Position numbers and translations under genes: made by a program. A stretch of DNA of 11,439 bases from assembly GCA_012961645.1 (NCBI GenBank), contig DTYY01000306.1:1-11439 (forward strand), in the 5' to 3' direction. The DNA is from Methanosarcinales archaeon (GTDB lineage: Archaea; Halobacteriota; Methanosarcinia; Methanosarcinales; Methanogasteraceae). Below are positions 1-5,037 of the stretch, in pieces. The notes beneath the pieces are model-generated. The model was not told the DNA's origin. It ran no database searches and saw nothing but the letters and a program-made list of their open reading frames with translations. How positions within the stretch are numbered: the stretch's first letter is position 1; every line of letters starts with the position of its first letter.

Positions 1-2
1 AA

Positions 3-125
3 AACGGCGACGCTCTGCCGGCGACCCTGGTCGGGCGTGACCGGAGCGTGGACATCGCCGTGCTGCGCGTGGAAACCCGGACCCCGCTGGCGGTGGCTGC
101 TCTCGGTGACCGCTCGGAGGCGGAA
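3..125 (+). other. HtrA/DegP-like protease fragment, GC-rich foreign-looking segment
   Basis: The open frame at the left edge reads NGDALPATLVGRDRSVDIAV and continues to PLAVAALGDRSEA. This is the pattern of trypsin-like HtrA/DegP proteases around the catalytic aspartate (G-x-A-x-x-V-G-x-D-x-x-x-D-[IL]-A-[VL], then the L-G-D-S segment). The His and Ser of the triad are not in the window. Bases 1-120 contain 87 G+C of 120 (about 72%), while 121-180 contain 27 of 60 (45%), so composition changes sharply near 125-130, exactly where the protein similarity switches to a DHH phosphoesterase. Seen directly: composition step and motif change. Inferred: this is a fragment of another genome joined by assembly or amplification, rather than a natural domain fusion. 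Confidence 0.6.
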
Positions 126-725
126 GAGGCGAAAAAATTCATCGATCTCGTGTCTGATCGATATTCGAGATCCGATCTCTCTGATATTGCGCTTGCACTC
201 GATTATGAGGCGTTCTGGCTCAGGTTCCAGAGTGGGAGGGGTATTGTTGACGATATTCTCAATCTCGGAAAGATCGAACGCCACCGGACGCTCGTGAAGT
301 TGCTATGCGAGCAGGCAAGGGACGCGATCGATGATCAACTTAGGGCTGCCATGCCGCATCTGCGGACGCAGAGGCTGAAAAATGGAGTGTCTCTGAATGT
401 GATCGATCTCGAGCACTTTGCGCACAAGTTCACGTTCCCGCCGCCAGGAAAGACGTCCGGAGAGATCCATGATCGCATCTGTCAGGAAACAGACGATCCG
501 GTGGTGACCCTCGGATACGGTCCCGATTTTGCTGTGATCAGATCGAGGGGGGTTGCCATGAACATCCCGCAGATGGTAAGAGAACTGCGTGAGGAGCTTA
601 CAGGCGCAGGGGTTAACGGCGGCGGACATCTGGTTGTAGGGAGCATCAAATTCTTGGAAGGGATGAGAACCGAGGTTCTGCAGAGGCTTGCCGAGATGAT
701 CGGGGGAATTGAGGTGGGCAATTAG
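3..725 (+). CDS. DHH-family phosphoesterase (archaeal RecJ/NrnA-like), C-terminal part, 5' end replaced or missing
   Basis: From about base 122 onward the frame encodes the C-terminal half of an archaeal DHH/DHHA1 phosphoesterase, a Mn-dependent family that cleaves short oligonucleotides, single-stranded nucleic acid or nucleotide phosphoesters. Numbering from the GTG at 48, the visible features are RYSRSDLSDIALALDYEAF (about 39-56), an IDLEHFAHKFTFPPPGKTSG segment (119-138), and the DHHA1 substrate-binding element with GGGH at 191-194 followed by LVVGSIKF. The catalytic DHH domain should lie upstream and is absent. The internal GTG at 48 is not credible as a start because it falls inside the HtrA-like segment. 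The stop is at 723-725, and phoU follows 33 bp later on the same strand. The DHHA1 assignment is firm; the exact substrate (RecJ-like nuclease or oligoribonuclease/pAp phosphatase) cannot be decided. Confidence 0.8.
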   Translation, partial: NGDALPATLVGRDRSVDIAVLRVETRTPLAVAALGDRSEAEEAKKFIDLVSDRYSRSDLSDIALALDYEAFWLRFQSGRGIVDDILNLGKIERHRTLVKLLCEQARDAIDDQLRAAMPHLRTQRLKNGVSLNVIDLEHFAHKFTFPPPGKTSGEIHDRICQETDDPVVTLGYGPDFAVIRSRGVAMNIPQMVRELREELTGAGVNGGGHLVVGSIKFLEGMRTEVLQRLAEMIGGIEVGN

Positions 726-727
726 AG

Positions 728-735
728 TAATATAA
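728..735 (+). promoter_or_regulatory. TATA-like box before phoU
   Basis: TAATATAA sits in the short AT-rich gap between the DHH gene and phoU, with 23 bases between it and the ATG at 759. That spacing would put transcription start at or very near the start codon, giving a leaderless or nearly leaderless phoU mRNA, as is common in archaea. No clear Shine-Dalgarno is present before this ATG, which agrees. Composition alone suggests the box; there is no direct evidence. Confidence 0.35.
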
Positions 736-758
736 CATCACCTGCATAAGAGATTGCA

Positions 759-1412
759 ATGGTCAGGAATCAGTATGAACACGAACTGGGAAAACTGAAA
801 GAAAATATCATAGAACTGGGCAGTATGGTTGATGTACTCATCCATGACGCGGTCGTTTCGCTCGAAACTCTTGACCCGTCGCTGGCTCAGTCTGTGATCG
901 AGCGGGATATAGCAGTGGATGATCTTGCATGTGACATCGAGAAGTCGTGTCTGAGGCTGATTGCGCTCCAGCAGCCGATGGCAGTCGATCTGCGGACGAT
1001 TGCGACAGCACTTAAGATACAGATCGATCTCGAACGGATGGGTGACCTTGCTGTCGATGTCGCAAGGGTCACCATATACACGAAGGGCGAGCCGCACGTA
1101 AAACCCTTAATCGACATCCCTCGCATGTCAGGCATGGTATGTGAGATGCTCAACTCCGCGATCAAATCGTTTCATGATTCGGATAGCGAACTTGCATACA
1201 AGACTGCAGAGCAGGATGACACCGTCGATGGGCTGTATGACCAGGTGCGCAGGGAACTGCTGACATATCTGGTCGAGGATCCGAAGAAGCTTGCCAGCAT
1301 CTCGAACCTGCTCTTCGTCTCGAAGTATCTCGAGCGCATCGGCGATCATGCCGTGAACCTCTGTGAGAATGTGATCTATATGGTAACAGGAGAAAGGGTG
1401 CGTCTGAATTGA
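759..1412 (+). CDS. phoU: PhoU-like phosphate-signalling protein
   Basis: This 217-residue protein has the usual length and two-repeat three-helix layout of PhoU. The two signature metal-binding motifs are clear: LERMGD at 91-96, followed by LAVDVAR, and LERIGD at 191-196, followed by HAVNLCE, one per repeat. PhoU proteins bind Fe/Mn clusters and restrain phosphate uptake, usually by contacting the PstB ATPase or a histidine kinase on the inner face of the membrane. No pst genes are in the window, so this copy may be an orphan or part of a wider regulon. The gene is followed almost without gap by a small membrane protein and a glycosyltransferase, suggesting one transcript. The ATG at 759 gives the normal N-terminus and fits the upstream TATA-like box. 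Confidence 0.93.
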   Translation: MVRNQYEHELGKLKENIIELGSMVDVLIHDAVVSLETLDPSLAQSVIERDIAVDDLACDIEKSCLRLIALQQPMAVDLRTIATALKIQIDLERMGDLAVDVARVTIYTKGEPHVKPLIDIPRMSGMVCEMLNSAIKSFHDSDSELAYKTAEQDDTVDGLYDQVRRELLTYLVEDPKKLASISNLLFVSKYLERIGDHAVNLCENVIYMVTGERVRLN

Positions 1413-1415
1413 TGC

Positions 1416-1421
1416 AAAGGG
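1416..1421 (+). promoter_or_regulatory. Ribosome binding site deciding the start of the small membrane protein
   Basis: AAAGGG lies 5 bases before the ATG at 1427. Two alternative in-frame starts, TTG 1409 and ATG 1412, overlap the phoU stop but have no Shine-Dalgarno at a usable distance, so 1427 is preferred. Confidence 0.5.
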
Positions 1422-1426
1422 ATATC

Positions 1427-1717
1427 ATGTCCGGCAACATTTTCACCATAATCGGGGTGATAATAGGAATTGTATTTGGAATAAATGCAGTTTCAGTGAT
1501 GCTTGGACTTATATCCGGATCAGTTGGACTTCTGGGCATGATAGGGTCTGGTTCGGGAATTGGTTTGATCGTATCAATAATCATAGCTGCAATTCTCATC
1601 ATCAAGATCAGGATCATCGCCAGTCTGATCACTGGAGCACTCATAGGCATCGTGCTGAATCTGGTCGTAAGCGAGATATATGGCGCGGATATAATCGCTC
1701 TGCTGTCAGGCGGATAA
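1427..1717 (+). CDS. Small hydrophobic integral membrane protein, unknown function
   Basis: The 96-residue product is almost entirely hydrophobic, dominated by Ile, Gly, Leu and Val. Likely membrane segments are about 5-37 (possibly two helices around a Gly-rich centre), 43-60 and 63-82, with one short basic stretch (KIRI, 60-63). Gly/Ser-rich spacing (GLISGSVGLLGMIGSGSGIG, 27-46) suggests tightly packed helices. No family could be recognised. It begins 14 bp after the phoU stop (or overlaps it if an earlier start is used) and ends 3 bp before the glycosyltransferase ATG, so it is very probably co-transcribed with both. It may help tether PhoU or the glycosyltransferase at the membrane, but that is a guess from position only. 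Confidence 0.7.
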   Translation: MSGNIFTIIGVIIGIVFGINAVSVMLGLISGSVGLLGMIGSGSGIGLIVSIIIAAILIIKIRIIASLITGALIGIVLNLVVSEIYGADIIALLSGG

Positions 1718-1720
1718 GAT

Positions 1721-2722
1721 ATGGAACGTCTGGATGTTATCGTGCCGGTAGCACCATTTGAGCCGATATCAGTACTTAGAAAGTCTTTAGATTACATATT
1801 GGGTCTTGAAAAAGGAGATCTGGATGTCCGGACCATTTATGTTCTCGATATCAATGATGAAACCGATGATCGTCTGAAATTCCTTGAGAAAATGCCGATT
1901 ATTGTGATCGCACGCAAAAACACCAGGGGACGTCGCGCTGGCGCGATTAACGACGCTCTTGATGCGTATAAACACGAAAAAGCACCTGATTATATCGCAT
2001 TATTTGATGTGGACAGCCGTCCAGACAGAAATTTTCTGATCGAGTGCACAGATGTGCTGCGGTCGAATGCAAACGTGATCATCGCAAGCGGCGCACGTTT
2101 CATCACAAATGTGGATGAAAATATCATAACAAAGACCATTGCTGCGGAATATTGTTTTTTTTCTGACGTATACCGGTTTTTTGAGAAATTTGATGGATTT
2201 AATCAGTTCAATGGCATGATTGGAGTCTTGAATATCAGAATTATGAGGGATCATCAGTTCGATCATCTGAATGAATCGGTATCATGTGAGGATCTTGATT
2301 TCACCCAAAAAGCATATCTTTCGGGTTTTGTCGGTAGATTCACACCGAATACGTTGGTTGGTGAGCAGGCGCCATCCACCATCGGAGATCTGTACAATCA
2401 ACGTGTCAGATGGCTATCTGGCGCATATCAGGGTCTGAGCACGTACCTGCCATCATTCATCGCCTCTGAGATTTCTGTATCAAAGAAACTGGCATGGTTT
2501 TTTGCGCTATCTCTGCCGTTCGTCGCTTTTCTTGCCACACCGGTTACGCCGCTATACGGGGTGCGTCTGTGGCGTAAATACGGTGTACGCTGCGCTTTTA
2601 TTCAGACATTCGGATTGATCGGGCATGTCTGGCTGATCACGCTCTGCGGAGTTGTTTCGCTGGCAAAACAGGCGTTTTGTGGAGGTGTCGAATGGAAAGA
2701 ATCGAGAAGGAGCGAGGTTTAA
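1721..2722 (+). CDS. Family 2 glycosyltransferase, membrane-associated, processive-type
   Basis: A 333-residue GT2 (GT-A fold) enzyme that would transfer sugars from nucleotide-sugar donors on the cytoplasmic face of the membrane. The order of motifs is typical: DVIVPV near the N-terminus (5-10), a donor/metal site FDVDS at 95-99 (the DxD motif), a CEDLD acid motif at 189-193 supplying the likely catalytic base, and QRVRW at 227-231, the QxxRW signature of cellulose/chitin/hyaluronan-synthase-like processive enzymes. Two hydrophobic segments follow at about 257-273 and 292-315, and the tail is basic. There is no N-terminal membrane segment, so it is shorter than full synthases. Parts are AT-rich (2101-2160 has 19 G+C of 60), unlike the cytochrome genes downstream. 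The substrate is unknown; surface polysaccharide or glycan synthesis is plausible. Confidence 0.85.
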   Translation: MERLDVIVPVAPFEPISVLRKSLDYILGLEKGDLDVRTIYVLDINDETDDRLKFLEKMPIIVIARKNTRGRRAGAINDALDAYKHEKAPDYIALFDVDSRPDRNFLIECTDVLRSNANVIIASGARFITNVDENIITKTIAAEYCFFSDVYRFFEKFDGFNQFNGMIGVLNIRIMRDHQFDHLNESVSCEDLDFTQKAYLSGFVGRFTPNTLVGEQAPSTIGDLYNQRVRWLSGAYQGLSTYLPSFIASEISVSKKLAWFFALSLPFVAFLATPVTPLYGVRLWRKYGVRCAFIQTFGLIGHVWLITLCGVVSLAKQAFCGGVEWKESRRSEV

Positions 2723-2729
2723 CACGAGA

Positions 2730-2740
2730 TTTAAGATTTA
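2730..2740 (+). promoter_or_regulatory. TATA-like box before the fumarase beta gene
   Basis: TTTAAGATTTA stands in the gap after the glycosyltransferase. The core TAAGATTTA (2732-2740) recurs exactly at 4098-4106 before the cytochrome operon. Transcription from here would begin around 2760-2768, upstream of every plausible ATG of the fumarase gene, indicating that this gene has its own promoter. Confidence 0.4.
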
Positions 2741-2806
2741 TTGGTCCAAACACGACAGCTTCGCTGTATGAACAATCTTTTAATGGGTAGTGCCAGAAAC
2801 AACACC

Positions 2807-3367
2807 ATGACCCTCCACCACCTGCAGACTCCGCTTACCTTGCCCGACATCCTCGGTCTGCGTGCAGGCGATCTCGTTTATCTGGACGGAACAGTCTTTA
2901 CAGCCAGAGATCGGGCGCATGAACGCATTTTGCAGAGATCAAAGACCCCGTTTGACCCTGCTGGTGCCGTGATCTACCATTGCGGTCCGGTCATGAAGGA
3001 GGTGGGCAGGTCATGGCAGGCGATTGCGGCAGGACCGACCACGAGTGCCCGCATGGACTCGCAGACCGGTGAGCTTCTGAAACGGTTTGGTGTACGTGCA
3101 ATCATAGGCAAGGGCGGGATGTCGGTCACCGATGCGATGCTGAACCGGTGTGTGTATCTTGCGGCGATCGGCGGATGCGCCGTAGTCGCAGCAGATCGCA
3201 TCGTTGTGCGCGATGTGCGCTGGCTCGATCTTGGCATGGCAGAGGCGGTCTGGGTGCTTGATGTGCACGATTTCGGACCACTCATCGTCGGGATCGATGC
3301 ACACGGGAGAAATTTGTTCGATGAGGTGAAATCCCGGTCAGAGAAGCGATTATCGGCTATGTTTTAG
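2807..3367 (+). CDS. Class I fumarate hydratase, beta subunit
   Basis: The 186-residue product matches the C-terminal (beta) subunit of two-subunit iron-sulphur fumarases and related L(+)-tartrate dehydratases, which interconvert malate and fumarate in the cytoplasm. Visible family features are LRAGDLVYLDGTVFTARD at about 18-35, with the next residues AHER, the AGPTTSARM segment at 75-83, and IGKGGM at 100-105. The alpha subunit, which carries the 4Fe-4S cluster ligands, is not adjacent and must be elsewhere. Start choice: the frame is open upstream, with ATGs at 2768, 2783 and 2807. The family normally begins just before the L-x-T-P-L segment, so 2807 is preferred, but none has a good Shine-Dalgarno. 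The gene ends 10 bp from the convergent DUF106 gene. Tartrate dehydratase is the main alternative, less likely in an anaerobic archaeon. Confidence 0.88.
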   Translation: MTLHHLQTPLTLPDILGLRAGDLVYLDGTVFTARDRAHERILQRSKTPFDPAGAVIYHCGPVMKEVGRSWQAIAAGPTTSARMDSQTGELLKRFGVRAIIGKGGMSVTDAMLNRCVYLAAIGGCAVVAADRIVVRDVRWLDLGMAEAVWVLDVHDFGPLIVGIDAHGRNLFDEVKSRSEKRLSAMF

Positions 3368-3377
3368 CACCAAAAAC

Positions 3378-4001
3378 TCATGCTCCGCCAATGTCAAGTG
3401 CCTTTCTGATGATCTGGCTGATTGGAAGCGAGCATATCATGTACCAGACGATCCAGTAATAGAAGACCCCGAGAACAGCAGACTCGGTGAGCGATTTTTC
3501 CCCCCAGAACGGGAATACCATGACAAATTCGGGATGTGCGTTTACAAACGACATCGCCCAGAAGAAGAGCGGTAGCGTGAGGATGCTGATGTATGCCATC
3601 GGTTTGAACTGCTGCTTCATCATCTTTCCCTGATCGCTCATCATGGCAGAACGTTGCTCATCCAGTTTCTTGAGTTTCTGCTTGTTCTCTGCGAGCTGCG
3701 CCTCCCGGTACTCCTTCTGAAACGCCTTCATCTTGTCGCTGAACGATCGCATCAACTCCCAGTCGATGGTGTACTTCTGGATGAGCGAGGCATATAGTGC
3801 TGTGATCGCAGCCATCACGAGAAGTGTTATATGGATCGGTAACGCGCCTGCCACCGGACTGACCATGAGACTGACGCTTATGGCAATCATGTCCCTGAAT
3901 TCCTGCCCCTGCCCGAGCATCTCCATTAATATCATTCCCAGTAACAGCGAGATGCCAAACGCCAGTGCCATCCGTTCCAGTGTCTCCTTCCAGTTGCTCA
4001 T
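3378..4001 (-). CDS. DUF106/EMC3-TMCO1-like membrane protein insertase
   Basis: The 207-residue protein belongs to the archaeal DUF106 family, which is placed in the Oxa1/YidC/EMC3/TMCO1 superfamily of membrane-protein insertases. Order seen: an N-terminal membrane helix (about 9-29), a second around 48-74, a charged coiled-coil hairpin at about 86-118 (KMKAFQKEYREAQLAENKQK), a Met/Gln-rich GKMMKQQFKPM stretch (125-135), then membrane helices at about 135-153 and 174-193. The long coiled coil between membrane segments and the following K-P-M are typical. In many archaea this gene lies in the secY-adk-cmk neighbourhood; none of those are here. The ATG at 4001 gives the standard N-terminus, with no strong Shine-Dalgarno upstream. 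It converges on the fumarase gene with a 10 bp gap and no visible terminator. Confidence 0.88.
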   Translation of the reverse strand: MSNWKETLERMALAFGISLLLGMILMEMLGQGQEFRDMIAISVSLMVSPVAGALPIHITLLVMAAITALYASLIQKYTIDWELMRSFSDKMKAFQKEYREAQLAENKQKLKKLDEQRSAMMSDQGKMMKQQFKPMAYISILTLPLFFWAMSFVNAHPEFVMVFPFWGEKSLTESAVLGVFYYWIVWYMICSLPISQIIRKALDIGGA

Positions 4002-4097
4002 GTGAGAGTACCCGCGTCACCGATGCACAAAAAGGTATGGGTTACCACGGCTTTCTGAGATCGGTCAACTTCGTCATAAAGACGGACGGGTCCGCGG

Positions 4098-4106
4098 TAA
4101 GATTTA
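4098..4106 (+). promoter_or_regulatory. TATA-like box before the cytochrome operon
   Basis: TAAGATTTA is identical over 9 bases to the box at 2732-2740. It lies 75 bases before the preferred ATG (4182) in the 180-bp gap between the divergent insertase and cytochrome genes, so it predicts a leader of roughly 45-55 bases. The gap must also hold the minus-strand promoter of the insertase gene; no convincing box for that is seen, though an AT-rich stretch occurs near 4026-4036. Confidence 0.4.
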
Positions 4107-4181
4107 AGTCCAGAGAGCATGACGTTTTTCCTAAAGACCCGGGAATCTCCTGCCAACACAAGAAAGCATGGGTACAGAACC

Positions 4182-5024
4182 ATGAGAGAAAGAAATCTAT
4201 GGATGATGCTTGCAGTAGCCTCACTTGCATTATTTGCAATTCCATGGACGATCTCAATGTTTGCAGGGCAGCACACATTCTATGATGTCTGCGACATGAA
4301 CTCGAAATGCTCAAAGTGTCATGCTGATGTCTGGGGTCAACTGGACAGCTCGCAGACCGTTCTGGCGCATAAGAATGCAGCAAACAACAAGAATTATACG
4401 ACTTACATGAGTGTTGGCGGAATCGAATACGACGGTTCGATGATATATACGATGGATTTTGCTGACGGGACGCACAATCCAGGCGATGTCGCGTATTTGT
4501 GGGACAGTGCCAGCGGTGAATGGGAAAAGGCGGTATATGACGGATCTTCGTTCATCCCAACCGGCGAGTTCGAACTGGTGAGTCTCGACATCGATACCGA
4601 TGGGTCGGTCAGCACCGATGAACTGTGCGGTTTCTGCCATGACACCCTCCTCTTCGGGTTGTCAGGCACGCACACAAGGAGAACGGTACGCGTCTGTGAT
4701 GATGACCGCTGCCACGGAAACCGGGACTGTGCATTCAACGATCCCGATTTCTTTGACGCTGATTCAAGTGCAACCATCGTCGGCTCTGACCTCAGCGGAT
4801 ACGCACACGCCGCATTCTATCTCAGTGGATCTAACGAATCATCGCCACATGCCGCCGGGCTGCCGTTTGGTCACGCTTCAGGAAACGTGAACGGCTCTTA
4901 CATCTCCAAAGGATACTGGGCATGTCTCGGCTGCCATTCGGGTGCGGGGGTGGATATAACCTTCGAGGCGGCAGATACATACGAGCACGACACAGACGAA
5001 GAGACACCAACAAGATATCGATAA
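4182..5024 (+). CDS. Four-haem c-type cytochrome with N-terminal membrane anchor
   Basis: A 280-residue exported cytochrome. A hydrophobic segment at about 6-27, after MRERN, acts as signal peptide or signal anchor. Haem-attachment motifs are CSKCH (43-47), CGFCH (149-153), CDDDRCH (172-178, a CX4CH form) and CLGCH (248-252). Residues 136-147 match a canonical EF-hand loop: D136, D138, D140, G141, V143 and E147 are in the right places, and it ends one residue before the second haem motif (C149). The tail (263-280) is strongly acidic with no second membrane helix. An upstream ATG at 4119 would add 21 non-hydrophobic residues in front of the signal and is rejected. The haems would be added outside the membrane by Ccm machinery not present here. 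Likely role: passing electrons from membrane carriers to the giant cytochrome encoded next; this is inference from order and spacing. Confidence 0.88.
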   Translation: MRERNLWMMLAVASLALFAIPWTISMFAGQHTFYDVCDMNSKCSKCHADVWGQLDSSQTVLAHKNAANNKNYTTYMSVGGIEYDGSMIYTMDFADGTHNPGDVAYLWDSASGEWEKAVYDGSSFIPTGEFELVSLDIDTDGSVSTDELCGFCHDTLLFGLSGTHTRRTVRVCDDDRCHGNRDCAFNDPDFFDADSSATIVGSDLSGYAHAAFYLSGSNESSPHAAGLPFGHASGNVNGSYISKGYWACLGCHSGAGVDITFEAADTYEHDTDEETPTRYR

Positions 5025-5025
5025 C

Positions 5026-5031
5026 AGGAGG
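5026..5031 (+). promoter_or_regulatory. Strong Shine-Dalgarno fixing a TTG start
   Basis: AGGAGG lies 6 bases before TTG 5038. The nearby ATG at 5046 is out of frame, and the next in-frame ATG (5101) would cut most of the signal peptide, so TTG is the start of the giant cytochrome. The site is immediately after the preceding gene's stop (5022-5024), which suggests independent strong loading of ribosomes within an operon. Confidence 0.75.
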
Positions 5032-5037
5032 AATTTC

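Noticed and set aside
48-725. Complete 225-residue protein starting at GTG 48
   Set aside because: The frame stays open to the window edge and residues before and after GTG 48 form a continuous HtrA-like pattern, so 48 is not a real start.
1162-1650. 162-codon minus-strand frame rich in Ile/Met/Pro
   Set aside because: Antisense to phoU and the small membrane protein; the Ile/Met richness simply mirrors the hydrophobic codons on the plus strand.
2741-2806. Upstream extension of the fumarase beta frame (TTG 2741, ATG 2768, ATG 2783)
   Set aside because: The added residues do not match the family N-terminus, and TTG 2741 directly abuts the TATA-like box, so translation from there is unlikely. 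ATG 2783 cannot be fully excluded.
3365-3380. Bidirectional terminator between the fumarase and insertase genes
   Set aside because: The gap is only 10 bp (3368-3377), with no hairpin and no convincing T-run on either strand.
4119-4181. Earlier ATG for the four-haem cytochrome
   Set aside because: It would add 21 polar residues before the signal segment. The ATG at 4182 puts MRERN directly before the hydrophobic stretch as expected.
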